Shown: positions 10,748-21,533 of the stretch, piece after piece
Numbering within the stretch: position 1 is the first letter of the stretch
How the letters are laid out: each line of letters starts with the position of its first letter
NCBI GenBank assembly: GCA_027559495.1
Contig: JAMXSV010000029.1
Span: forward strand, 774,920 to 838,919
DNA length: 64,000 nucleotides
Reading direction: 5' to 3'
Source: Aurifilum marmelostoma
Taxonomy: Eukaryota; Ascomycota; Sordariomycetes; Diaporthales; Cryphonectriaceae
Position numbers and translations under genes: made by a program
Notes under the pieces: generated by a model
Seen by the model: the letters and a program-made list of their open reading frames with translations, nothing else
Told to the model about the DNA's origin: nothing
Databases searched by the model: none

Positions 10748-12490
10748 CTACGCCTCTGGATGCCGAAGATTCCCTTCACCCTCCCTCTCCTTCTCCTTCT
10801 GCAACAAGTCCTCGCCACTGCCGTTGCCCTCCTCGCGCCCGATCCAACCCGCCATAGCCCGCACCGCCTCGCCATACTCAGTGCCCATGCTCACAGGCGG
10901 GGTATACAGCAAGCCACTCGGCTTGTCCCACGCGTGCTTGGCGCCCTCGACCTCGCGTGCGCCTGCCTGCTTCTTTCTCGCCTGCAGCCGCTCGTAGAAC
11001 CGCCGGCCCTCGGCGAGCAGCATGTCGTATTCGCACAGGCATAGCTGCACGGGCGGCAGCCTGTCAAGCAGGTCATCAGGCATGAGACCTGGCGAGAGCA
11101 GAGGGTTGTCGAGCTGGGACTTGATTTCTTCGTAGGGATAGAGGTAGGACGCGTCAAAGAGATCGGTCAGTGACCGGCCGAGGGTGAGCTCGGGCTTGGC
11201 ACAGGTGAGACGCTTGCGCGGACGAGACTGCGTCCAGTCGAGGAGCGGATAGAAGAGCATCAAGCCAGCCGGATTGGGAATGTTGGGATCTGCTTTCGTT
11301 GGCTTCTTTTCCTCATCTTCCCCCTTCTCCTCGCGCCCCTCCTGCCCTTGCTTAGCTGCAATGTTAGCATCGCCATCCTCCATGGAGAGCGCTGACATGT
11401 CCTCGGCGAGATTCGGGTCCGGCTTGACCTCGTACCCCCATCGCTTGTAGTCGGCAAGCAGCACCCAGCTGGCCAGCGCCAACGTGCCGCCAGCCGAGAA
11501 CCCAGAGAGCATGATCCTGTCACGGTCGATCCAAAACTCGTCTGCGCGTCTCCAGATCTGCAGCACGGCGTCGGCACAGTCCTCGACGGGCGTTGGGAAC
11601 GGATAGCTCGGCGCCAGCCTATATTCGACCGAAAAGACGACGGCGCCCAGAGCCTTCATGACGGCCATGGCCCAGCGCCCATCATCGGTGCCCTGGCCGA
11701 GGACGAAACCGCCGCCGTGGAAGTTGATAACGGCGGGTCGGCGCGACCGTGGGTCGGCCTGTGGCGTGAGGTGCGTGGGGATCTTGTCCATGGGGTTAAT
11801 ATCGGCCTGGGAGGTGGAGGGAGTGGTGTGAAGGGACAGCGAGGACTTGGATCTCGATAGTGTTGACTTGAGAGACTTTGAGGACCTGTTGGAGAGCCTG
11901 GAGGACAGACGGGACAGCGCAGGTGGCCTCTTTGTTTGTTTCTTGTCGGTAGCGTCATCGTTGAGGGCACCCGCCTCGTCGTCCGTGACAGACGCCCTGG
12001 TAGAGATGCGAGACAACGAGGGCCTGAGGTCATCGATGCCTCCAGTGGGAGTCTCACCGGCCCCTCCCTCCTTTCGTTTTTCCTTCTTTTCCCTCTTTTC
12101 ACGCCTCTTCTCCTCCTTCCTCTCCCTCTTTTCTTCCTTCTTTTGGCTCTTGACACTCCCCCTGCTGCTCTTGCGCGAGCCCATCCCCGGCCTGTCTGGG
12201 GTCCAGACGTACGCTCGTATCTTGTCCTTGCCGCTGTACTTTTTCGAAAAGGTCGAGTCCAAGTAGACGGTCATGTGCGGCGAGGGCACGGCAGGGCTGA
12301 CCATGTTTCCCATGCCAAAGGCCAGAGAGGCCCCGGCCCTGTAGGCGTAGGCGCGCGCCTCGAGACCCATGCGTGACGAGGACTCTCGAGGGTTGTGGTA
12401 GACGTCGGTAAAGGGCTCGGTGACGGCGTCGCGGGCCTCCTCGAGCGGGTCGGGCTGCTGGCCCAGGGGCTCGACGGCGGTCTCTGACAT
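10748..12490 (-). CDS. erdH: Alpha/beta hydrolase of the HSL type; candidate ergosteryl-aspartate hydrolase (ErdH)
   Basis: This is one exon of 580 aa. The catalytic fold is clear: oxyanion motif FHGGGFVLGQGTDDGR near residue 258, nucleophile elbow IMLSGFSAGGTLALAS near residue 330, acid in LCEYDMLLAEG near 490, and catalytic histidine in GAKHAWDKP near 518. A long insertion at roughly residues 110-235 is first Lys/Glu-rich (KREKKEKRKEGG) and then Ser-rich. It looks like a disordered regulatory region. The N-terminus contains a hydrophobic stretch (AYRAGASLAFGMGNMVSPAV) that may associate with membrane. The gene is divergent to the AspRS-DUF2156 fusion at 15425. ErdH, which removes Asp from ergosteryl-aspartate, is described in higher fungi. 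The fold and neighbour fit, but the assignment to ErdH is inference. Confidence 0.72.
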   Translation of the reverse strand: MSETAVEPLGQQPDPLEEARDAVTEPFTDVYHNPRESSSRMGLEARAYAYRAGASLAFGMGNMVSPAVPSPHMTVYLDSTFSKKYSGKDKIRAYVWTPDRPGMGSRKSSRGSVKSQKKEEKRERKEEKRREKREKKEKRKEGGAGETPTGGIDDLRPSLSRISTRASVTDDEAGALNDDATDKKQTKRPPALSRLSSRLSNRSSKSLKSTLSRSKSSLSLHTTPSTSQADINPMDKIPTHLTPQADPRSRRPAVINFHGGGFVLGQGTDDGRWAMAVMKALGAVVFSVEYRLAPSYPFPTPVEDCADAVLQIWRRADEFWIDRDRIMLSGFSAGGTLALASWVLLADYKRWGYEVKPDPNLAEDMSALSMEDGDANIAAKQGQEGREEKGEDEEKKPTKADPNIPNPAGLMLFYPLLDWTQSRPRKRLTCAKPELTLGRSLTDLFDASYLYPYEEIKSQLDNPLLSPGLMPDDLLDRLPPVQLCLCEYDMLLAEGRRFYERLQARKKQAGAREVEGAKHAWDKPSGLLYTPPVSMGTEYGEAVRAMAGWIGREEGNGSGEDLLQKEKEREGEGNLRHPEA

Positions 12491-15051
12491 TTTCCCTGTG
12501 TCTGTGGCCCCTTAAAGATGGGCAGAAACGTCCTTTGTGTGTGTAGGTGTGGGTGGTGTTGATGAGAGATCTGTGGGTCGCTGACGACGGGGCTAACGAG
12601 GGACTAGAGTCGGTGGGAGGGCGTCGGGGTGGTGGAGGCAGAGCTGAATTGAATCCTCGATCGAATGATTTCTCGATCGACGACAGCTGGATTCTAGGCC
12701 GATAGAGAATCTGACAGAAGCTAGTAGCCGATAGGATCGGGGATCGGTGTTTATGAGGGGATGCACAGGAGAGAACAGCGATTGTTGATAGTCTGTCGTG
12801 TAGTTAAGACTGCGGGCTTGTTTGAGGTGTGGATGGGTGAGAAGATCAAGAGGACAGCGTCGACGTCATGTTCAGCTCACGATAGTCCAGGTTTTTGCAC
12901 AGGCGAAGGGCCATTCACGCACTAAATGACGAAGGGATATGGAAAAGGGGGTCACGAGAGAGATGAAGTGTTGTTGTTGGCGGTTGTCACAGAGGCGAGG
13001 AGGCTCATCACGAAACGTGGCCTTGGAGCAAGAGAAGCTGAAGAGAACCCTATGGACGGATTAGACTTTCTCACCTGATCGTTTTACCCCTGAAATTACC
13101 ACCCAAGGAAATCGTGTCAAACGAGATCTGACAATCTGAGAACTACCAGCAGTAACCAAGATATCACAATTCTTGACCCTTGACGGCATTCACATGTGTA
13201 GTACGATACAATACCAGCGGTGTATTTCTGTGACACGATGTTGCGTAAGGCGTGAGGGTCGGGATACGTACATGCCTGCCAGGTGCAGTGGAAGTTGGAA
13301 GCAGGATGCGGTGACGTCACAGCCTATCCAGGTTCCCAGTTCTGTGGACAGTGTTTGGTAGATTGACGTCTTCGTGGGGCGTTGCGCAGGGCTACTACTA
13401 GTATGGCGCAATGGGGGGGGGGCCTATTTCGGGACGAAGCGAAAGAGACTTTACGGCGACATTGACGGGTGACTCAGCATGCCCCCGATTGTAGGAGCGA
13501 CTGGTACGAAGACCCCCGCCCTGTTCCACGTGCTGGAAGTGTTCCTGAAGTACCCCCTTTCCAGAGACATAAGGTACATAGAAGTAGTAGTATTCTCCGT
13601 TGCCTCATTCATCCCCAGACAATCACTCAGCCCAGGCTGCAGACCACCCACAAGGCCCCGATGCTACCTATTGAACGTGGTGTACCACAAGAGGACAGCC
13701 AGGTCTGGAGCAGAAGTTCCGCTGCCTCAGCACCTTTCGTTCGTCCCCCTGTTCATGGGGCGACGGGTATCTCTCGCAAGCCTTGGTTACCCGCCCGCCA
13801 CTACTGCTAGCCACACACCAACCACAGACACGGACTCACACACACGCACTTAGCGACGGTGGCATGCATGTGCCGAACCCGCCTTGGCGTTGTTTTGGGA
13901 GGTTCTGCTGCCTTGTTTTACATTCTGACTTCGCCTTCCACTACTATGGCGGACGATGGGGCCTGCAATGATGTCAAAAAAAGGAGAGGGAGAGAGAGAG
14001 AGATGCAGATTGTGGCCGTTGATGCAGATGTTGAGGGAGTGAGGGGTGTGTTCAGTTTCCCCATGTTTCTCCCACCTCTCATCGAACCATTTACATAAAT
14101 TGAATTCCTAAGTGAACTCGCGCATGCCACGAAGATACCGAGGAATAGCCAACACAATCAACCGCGGAGTTCAGTAGTACCCCGTTCACGCCGCCCTCGT
14201 TCTTTTTTGTTCCATCAACGTCTCTGCTTGAGCCGGGTATTCCGGTATGTGTGCGCGTGGTGACATGTCAGGTGATGGACGGAATCTCTGGCTGCTTCTC
14301 TGTGTCCGGGAATTGTTCGCATGGTCCGTCAGGACCAAAGGCTCCGTGTTCTGCGGCCCATGACTGCCTCATCGACGATTTCCCATCTCAAAAACCTGCC
14401 CCATTCTGCCGGAAGGAACCGCTTGGGACCGGGGATCCAGTGAGGTCCGGTCGTGCCTGCACAAACTAGAGACAGAAAAAAAAAATTGGTATTATTCAAT
14501 GCCTGCACCACAACAACGTCATATGGGACCCACTGCTCGCAGGCCGCGACCACCCAAAACATTCCTGCCCCTTCCAGACTCTTCGTACCATGCTCGCCAT
14601 GTACCAAAGTACCCTGGGGATTGATTCACACCCAACCAAGCAGATCCCAACCCCCCATCATCATCAGCACCAGCATCATCATCTGTACCACAGCCTGTCA
14701 TCTCCTTTGCTCTTCTTGTCCCCGCGGTCTGCACACACACACACAGAGGCAATACTGGAAAAGTACAAGCAAGGGTTGGACAGGGCATTCGTTGGATGGA
14801 ACACTCGGATGAGAAAAGAGAAAAAAACAAGACCAAGGTTCCAGGTAGGCATTAGGTCGTCTTGCATATCAGATCACAAGCCCTGGCCCCCATCCGAAAA
14901 AGCCGTTAAGTCTGCCAGGTACGGAAAAGTGCATGCATACGTACTCTCACTCACCATGTACACTTGCGCACATACTCGCTCCATAGCAGTACATTGTCCC
15001 TTGTACATGGCCTTGCCCCTCCCTACTCTCCGTCCGCGTTCTGTTTACCTT

Positions 15052-15058
15052 TATAAAA
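15052..15058 (+). promoter_or_regulatory. TATA-like box upstream of the ErdS-type gene
   Basis: TATAAAA occurs 373 bp before the start codon. Pyrimidine-rich sequence typical of fungal transcription starts follows within 20-100 bp. It is a positional inference only. Confidence 0.35.
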
Positions 15059-15262
15059 ACATCTCACCCATCCTTCCCCACAGCCCAACGTCCTCCCACC
15101 TCTCTGCCACGAGCACACACACACACACACATCTCTCTCTCACCTCACGTTCTCAATTTGCTTCTTGACTTTTGCTTTTTGATACCCAATCCTGCGTATA
15201 CACTTGGTACACTCACAGTCACACTCCCATCTACTTACTCACACACCTCGTCCACTTATCAG

Positions 15263-15304
15263 ATGGGAAACCTCACGTCCTGCTTCAACATCGACAACAA
15301 TTAG
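15263..15304 (+). promoter_or_regulatory. Short upstream ORF in the ErdS-type leader (13 codons)
   Basis: ATG 15263 opens a 13-codon frame, MGNLTSCFNIDNN, closed by TAG at 15302-15304. It lies 121 bp before the main start and downstream of the presumed transcription start. The peptide resembles an N-myristoylation/palmitoylation start (MGNxxSC), which may be chance. If translated it could lower initiation at the main ATG. Confidence 0.4.
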
Positions 15305-15424
15305 AAACCGAAGTCAATCCTGAATAGACAAAAGGACCAGAACACCAAAGACAGACAAGACCACAGAAACTGGAGAAACAAGAAGAAGAACAATAGCAGC
15401 AAGAAGAAGACGAGAGCCGCAATC

Positions 15425-18230
15425 ATGACGGCCCTGCACAACTTTGTCAACGCCATCTCCCCGAGATCCAGTGTCGATCATGGCGTCGATGAGAAGGTCG
15501 ACGGACAGAGGTCGCCCTCGGTCTCGAGGAGCAGGTTCAGCCGCCTAGGCAGGGGCGCAGACGACCATGTCCGCTCCGGCTCGACCTCCAGCACGGCCAG
15601 CACCGGCGCCTCGGGCAAAGCTACTCGCCGCACCGAGGAGAGGCGGGCCCGCAAGGAGGAGAAGGCCCTCCGCCAGGAGAAGGAGCGCGAGGAGATCGAG
15701 GAGCGCCGCAAGCTCGAGGACCAGCTCGCCATGATGGAGGAGGACGAAGAGACCCAGGCGCGCTATGGCTGGGTTACGGAGGCCAAGGAGCTGCTCACCA
15801 TCCCCGAGGTTACGGACAAGAAGGAGGGCGAGGAGGTCACCTTCCGCGCCCGCATCCACCACCAGCGCAACATTTCCAAGCACATGGATTTCCTCCTCTT
15901 CCGAGACCAGACTCACTCCATCCAGGGCGTCCTGCAGCACGACACCCCGCACTTCGTCAAGTGGGTGCAGCGCCTTGAGCCCGAGTCGCTGGTCCAGGTC
16001 ACGGGCGTCCTGCAGAAGTCACCTCAGGAGGTGCGCAGTGCCACCTTCAAGGACCTCGAGGTCAACGTCTATTCCATCCACCTCGTCAACCCGGCCCGCG
16101 ACCTGACCTTCGACAATTACGACCCGCCCGAGACCACCCAGCAGCGCCTGAACAACCGCATCCTCGACCTGAGACACCCGGCCAACCAGGCCCTGTTCCG
16201 CATCCGGAGCATGATCACCAGGGTCTTCCGCGAGGTGCTTGAGAGGGACAACTTCATCGAGATCCAGACCCCCAAGCTGCAGCCTGCCGCCACCGAGAGC
16301 GGCGCAGAGGTCTTCAAGGTCAACTACTTTGGCCGCCGGGCTTTCCTGGCCCAGAGCCCTCAGCTGGCCAAGCAGATGACCGTGTCCGCCGACTTTGGCA
16401 GGGTCTTTGAGGTATGTAGTGATCCCCTTGCTTCCCTGGCAATCCCCTTGACAGATGAAGAGACAAGAAAAGGGCGTGTGTAAACTAACCGTTTGTGTGT
16501 GTCTCTGTATCCAGATCGGTCCCGTCTTCCGCGCCGAAAACTCCAACACCAAGCGCCACCTTACCGAGTACACAGGTCTTGACCTGGAGATGGCCATCCA
16601 GAAGGACTATCACGAGGTCATGATGCAGGTCGATGCCTTCCTGAAACAAGTCTTCCGCACCCTTCACTCGATGCCTGAGCTTCAGGTCGTACGCGAGCGG
16701 TGGCCCTCCGAGGACCTCGTCTGGCTGGACGAGACCCTCATCCTCACCTTCCCAGAGGGCCTGCAGATGCTGCGCGACGACGGTCGTGATGTCGAGGAGG
16801 AGGACCTCTCAACAGCCGATGAGATACGCCTCGGCGAGCTCGTCAAGGAGAAGTTCAACACAGACTACTACATCCTTGACAAGTTCCCCGCCAACGCTAG
16901 GCCCTTCTACACGCACAAGGACCCCAAGGACCCCAAGTGGACCAACTCGTTCGACATCTTCATCCGAGGCCAGGAGGTGTGCTCTGGTGGGCAGCGCATC
17001 CACAACGCCACGGAGCTGCGCGAGAACATGCGCCAGGCCGGCATGGTAGAGGACGGCATGGAGGCTTATCTCGCAGCGTTCGACCTGGGCGCGCCCCCAC
17101 ACGGCGGCGCCGGCCTCGGCCTCGAGCGCATCCTCGCCTGGACGCTGCAGCTCGTCGACGTCCGCTACGCGACGCTGTACCACCGCGACCCCAAGTCACT
17201 ACCCGAGAGATCGGCTCGCCTCCCCCACCCCGAGTGCGACACGACGCACGTGCGGACCATGGGCACCGACGAGTGGCCCCTCGAGAAGCTCATCGCCAAT
17301 TACGGCGACGCGACCAACACCTCGTGGCTCGACGAGCGCTTCGAGATCTGGCGGCACAGGACCACGGGCGCGGCCGTGGGCTACGTCACTAAGGAGAACC
17401 GCTTCGCCATGATCACGGGCGACCCGCTCTGCGACCCGACTCAGGTCGACATGGTGGTCAAGGACTTTGTCAAGTTCGTCGAGAAGGAGCTCAAGCTCAC
17501 GCCGGTCTGGATGCTGGTCTCGGAGTCCGTCCAGGATGTCCTGGGCCACAGGCTGGGCTGGCGCACGCTCACCTGCGTCGAGGAGCAGCGCGTCGACGCC
17601 GATAAGCACGCTGGTGGGCCCAAGGGCCGGGAGGCGCGCAAGATCGAGCGCGAGGGCATCAAGATCGAGGAGATCAGCAAGCCCGACGAGGACTTTAGGG
17701 CGCGGGCGGACAAGCAGATCCAGGCGTGGAAGGAGAAGCGCGGAGGCAAGAAGCAGGTGCACCTCACGGAGATCCGGCCATGGGTCGACATGGAGCACCG
17801 GCGGTACTTTGCGGCCGAGAAGGAGGTCGAGGAGGGCGGCAAGAAGGAGAGACGCGTCATGGCGATGGTGGTCCTGGCCCAGCTCGCGCCCCGCCACGGC
17901 TGGCAGGTCAAGTGGGCTCTGGACTTCCCAGATACGCCCTCGGGTATCATCGAGGCGACGGTCATCACGGCACTGGCGGCCGTCAGCGGGCCCGTCACCT
18001 TTGGTGCCGGCGTATCGGAGAGGTTCATCCCTGGTGCCAACCTGGGCGGAGTGCGTGCCAAGTTCCTCGCCAGGACCTACGACACCATCACCAAGAGCCT
18101 GAAGCTCAACAAGAAGAGCGAGTTCAGGTCCAAGTTCGGGGCGTACGGCGAGCCGGTCTACGTGTGCTATCCGAGACGCGGCCTGGGGGTCAGGGACTTC
18201 AAGTACATCATCCAGTTCTTTGAGGATTAA
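15425..18230 (+). CDS. erdS: Aspartyl-tRNA synthetase fused to DUF2156: ergosteryl-3beta-O-L-aspartate synthase
   Basis: Exons 15425-16411 and 16515-18230 (intron GTATGT...TCCAG, 103 bp) encode 900 aa. Residues 1-112 are a Ser-rich then charged coiled-coil extension. An OB-fold anticodon-binding domain follows (VTFRARIHHQRNISKHMDFL). The class II catalytic core has IQTPKLQPAATESGAEVFKV, motif 2 FRAENSNTKRHLTEYTGLDL at about 334 and motif 3 GGAGLGLERIL at about 526. From about residue 585 a second domain begins, EIWRHRTTGAAVGYVTKENR with MITGDPLCD. It continues through RPWVDMEHRRYF and FGAGVSERFIPG to a C-terminal FKYIIQFFED, and corresponds to DUF2156, the aminoacyl-tRNA transferase domain of bacterial MprF-type lipid aminoacylases. 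This architecture is ErdS: it charges tRNA-Asp and transfers Asp to the 3-OH of ergosterol. Confidence 0.94.
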
Positions 18231-19053
18231 GTGATGGTAGGAAGATAAGGGGAAAGGAGAGGGCAAAATACAAGACAAAAGGATGGTTGATAAATGGTAA
18301 TAGGGGAGGCGGATGTGGTAATTTTTCATTGGTCGCGTTTTGTTTTACTTCATGTTTCTGTGTCCTGCCTCTTCCCCTTCACCTTCGATTCAGAACTTGG
18401 GAGGTTCGACACCTACTTACATGCATGGGATTAATGAGAACGATATATAGCATTGATACCACCAGGGCGAAAATTCCATATGTTGAAGTTGATCAAGCAT
18501 GTTTTGTATTGATTGCCGGTGAAAGCCGCCGCATCTCAGCCTCGTGACTGACGCTCGACATGTATTCAAACGACGCAAAGATAATGATGTTTCGTCTGAT
18601 ATACAAGTATGTTCTACTGACCAGTGCTTTATTGTATCGATGACACCTAGACACAAGGACCACAGTCTCGTACTTGGAATCTGGTACGATAACAAGATTG
18701 ACCCGAACTCGGGCGAGTGAGTCCCGGCCCAAAACGAAAAAGCCGCCGGTTAAATTGCCTGGGTGAATTCAAAGTGAGAAATACTTTATTCCCGGCTGCT
18801 CCTCCTTGGGCGATCCACTGTGTCGGGTGTACTAGGTACTGTACTTAGTAGGTGGAATATATCTTGGTTATAGGTAGCACTTCTCAGCTTTGGTTTTTGT
18901 ATAATACATGTGTGAACATTCTATAGATCAATCTCATAAGAAGTCGATGGTCTAACCTCTGTCTTTGGTTTTCATTTTCTGACATTTGTCTCTTCTCTCT
19001 TGCCCTATCTCTTTCTCTTGACCGACCAGACAAAAAAAAAAAAAGAAAGAAAG
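18231..19053. other. Intergenic, nothing recognised apart from a T/A-rich leader
   Basis: This is the 3' region of the ErdS-type gene and the promoter of the GH43 gene. A CTCTT-rich tract and an A12 run (about 19032-19043) precede the GH43 start codon. Confidence 0.45.
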
Positions 19054-20719
19054 ATGCCCAAGATACTCAACCCCATCCTACCCGGCTTCAACGCCGACCC
19101 CTCCATCATCCGCGTCGGCAAGAACTACTACATTGCCAACAGCACCTTTGAATGGTACCCAGGCGTCCAGATCCACACCTCGACCGACCTCGCCAACTGG
19201 ACCCTCGCGTGCCGGCCGCTCAGCCGCAAATCCCAGCTCGACATGCGCGGCGACCCGGACAGCTGCGGCGTGTGGGCCCCCTGCCTGACGCACGACGGCA
19301 CCAAGTTCTATCTCGTCTACACGGACGTCAAACGCAAGGACGGCTCGTTCAAGGACGCGCACAACTACATCGTCACGGCAGAGCGCGTCGAGGGGCCCTG
19401 GTCGGACCCCGTGTACGCCAACAGCAGCGGCTTCGACCCCAGCCTGTTCCACGACCCGGACACGGGCCGCAAGTGGTTTGTCAATATGCTCTGGGACCAC
19501 AGGAAGCGGGGAGGGCTGCTCGGCGACAGCGCCTTTGCGGGCATCGTGCTGCAGGAGTACGATGCCGCCGGGGGGAAACTCGTGGGCCCGAAGAAGACAA
19601 TTTTTCGGGGGACCGAGTTGGCCTTGGTCGAGGGCCCGCATCTGTACCGGCGTGGGGGGTGGTATTACCTGCTGACGGCAGAGGGGGGGGACGTCGTATG
19701 AGCACGCTTGCACGCTGGCGCGGTCGAGGGATATCTGGGGGCCGTACGAGGTACATCCGCAGAAACATATCCTCACGAGCAAGGATGCGCCGGAAGCGGC
19801 GATCCAGAAGGCCGGGCATGGTGATATCGTCGACACGCCCGACGGGAAGACGTATCTGGTGCACCTGTGTGGGCGGCCCATCACCAAACACAGACGGTGC
19901 GTTCTCGGTCGGGAGACGAGTATTCAGGAGTGCCGCTGGGGTGAGGACGGGTGGCTGTATGTCAAGGACGGGCCGGTGCCCAGTCTGCGGGTGGATGTGC
20001 CGGGGACCAGAGATGAGGAGAGGTACTGGGCCGAGATGAGGTACACGTTTGGGTCAGGAGGCCCGCTGCACGAGGACTTCCAGTGGCTGCGCACGCCCGA
20101 GCCGGAGCGCATCTTCAAGGTCGGCGGGGGCGAGCACGGCAGCCAGCTCGTGCTGTACGGGCGGGAGACGATCGGGTCGTGGTTCGAGCAGGCGCTCGTG
20201 GCCAGGCGGCAGACGCACTTCTCGTACGACGCCGAGACCGTGGTGGACTTTCAGCCTGAAGACGAGAGGCAGTTTGCAGGGCTGACGGCGTACTACTGCC
20301 GGTACAACTTCTACTACCTGGTCGTCTCGGCGGACTCGGACGGGCAGAGGGAGCTGCTGCTTATGGTCTCGGACGTGTCGTGGCCCGATGGCTACCTGCA
20401 GGAGCAGCCCCTGCTCGAGGGCGTCAAGATCCCCAACGAGGGCAAAGTCAGGCTGGCACTCTCCATCCGCGGGCCGGAGCTGCAGTTCTCGTATGCCGTC
20501 GAGGGCGAGGGTGAGGAGGGTCTAAAGAAGATCGGGCCCGTGTACGACGCCAGTATTCTTTCTGACGAGTGTGGTGGTCACCAGACGCATGGTAGCTTCA
20601 CGGGGGCGTTTGTGGGCATGGCGTGCTCGGATCTGAACGGGACGGCGAGGGAGGCAAGGTTTGACCATTTTGTGTATCGCCCTGTCAAGCATGAGTCTGA
20701 TCGGTATGAGGAGGTGTGA
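19054..20719 (+). CDS. GH43 family glycosidase (beta-xylosidase/arabinofuranosidase type), frame broken at a G8 run
   Basis: The N-terminal part from ATG 19054 reads MPKILNPILPGFNADPSIIR with the general-base Asp. It also has STFEWYPGVQIHTSTDL, SSGFDPSLFHDPDTGRKWF (pKa-modulating Asp) and ELALVEGPHLYR (general-acid Glu), the three carboxylates of the five-bladed GH43 propeller. The frame then runs to a stop at 19701. The rest continues one frame over from GTSYEHACTLARSRDIWGPY through VDTPDGKTYLVHLCGRP and a C-terminal beta-sandwich to 20719. Removing one G from the run at 19683-19690 gives a continuous 554-aa protein of normal family length. There is no signal peptide, so it is probably intracellular and acts on imported xylo- or arabino-oligosaccharides. 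Confidence 0.88.
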
Positions 20720-20771
20720 AGATAAAAAAAAAAAAAAAAAAGAGGGAGAAGCAAGACCGAAAAATATCCCT

Positions 20772-21533
20772 TCACGGGAGATGCTTGTCGAACCCAGCGG
20801 CAATCAGCCTCTGTCCTGCCTCCCACACCTCGCCAGGAATGTCTTGTTCGATCTGGTATCCTTTTGCAGGGTACTCTCGAATCCTGATAAGATCCCCGAC
20901 CATGATATTGATGACCAGATCCCGCGGGTTGTGCTCGTCCGGATACTCTGCAAATTCCAGCTGAGGAGATATGACAGTGAACACGGACCTCGTGCCCCTT
21001 TCCCCTTGGTTGTCATCCTCGTCGTCGTCAGTAGTATCTGTCATGCCAGGCCACTGTCTCATGAAAGTGGCAAAGGTCCTCCTCTCCATGTAGGGCTTCT
21101 GGACCAGGATGAAGGACCGTATACCTCCTGCTGCAGGTGGAAGCAGGTTTCTCGCCCTCAACAGTTCATAAGTAAACCGCACATTCTCCCCGGTATTGGT
21201 CGACCTCGGCTCAACAATGATCCTGTCCTCGGGCACACCCATGCCCATCGCAATGCGTGAAAAGACGACAGCCTCAGGATCATCGCGAAACTGTGGTCGG
21301 CCCACGGTGAGGATGCCTGACCCTCCCGAGAAGATCAGCCACTGGCCCAGTCCGGCCAGGTACAGCTGGGCCGCACGCTGGGCAACGCGCAGGTCGAGGC
21401 TACATAGGCAGAATATGGCATCTGCACCTGTCGTGGGGAGGGGCATCCCTGTGCGGTGGTAGTTGTAGACGAGGGTTGCATCGTCGGTGACCTGAGATGG
21501 CAGCTGCTGCAGTGAGGGTTGTTGTGCTGTCAT
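20772..21533 (-). CDS. DUF218 (YdcF/SanA-like) protein
   Basis: This is a single exon of 253 aa, convergent with the GH43 gene (52 bp between stops). The family core is visible: DAIFCLCSLDLRVAQRAAQL, then WLIFSGGSGILTVGRP, EAVVFSRIAMGMGVPEDRII, EPRSTNTGENVRFTYELL and FILVQKPYMERRTFATF. The Asn-Thr-x-Glu-Asn segment and the FSGG loop are the usual conserved positions of DUF218, a Rossmann-like domain known from E. coli YdcF and SanA. An acidic insertion TDDDEDDNQGE breaks the domain. No signal peptide or membrane segment is seen, so it is probably cytosolic. The biochemical role is unresolved for the family. Confidence 0.87.
   Translation of the reverse strand: MTAQQPSLQQLPSQVTDDATLVYNYHRTGMPLPTTGADAIFCLCSLDLRVAQRAAQLYLAGLGQWLIFSGGSGILTVGRPQFRDDPEAVVFSRIAMGMGVPEDRIIVEPRSTNTGENVRFTYELLRARNLLPPAAGGIRSFILVQKPYMERRTFATFMRQWPGMTDTTDDDEDDNQGERGTRSVFTVISPQLEFAEYPDEHNPRDLVINIMVGDLIRIREYPAKGYQIEQDIPGEVWEAGQRLIAAGFDKHLP

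Larger units (their letters stand above)
12491..15424. other. 2.9-kb divergent promoter region between the hydrolase and the ErdS-type gene
   Basis: No convincing coding sequence lies here. It holds inverted TCGATCGA-containing stretches around 12656-12690, a G8 run near 13417, a GAGAGAGA run at 13990-14000, a CA run at 14731-14746, CT-rich and CA-rich leader sequence at about 15070-15150, a TATA-like box at 15052 and a short upstream ORF at 15263. The length is large for a fungal intergenic region and would suit shared regulation of the two flanking genes. Confidence 0.5.

Noticed and set aside
17199..18329. 376-aa minus-strand frame over the DUF2156 part of the ErdS gene
   Set aside because: Antisense shadow of a GC-rich exon with no domain features.
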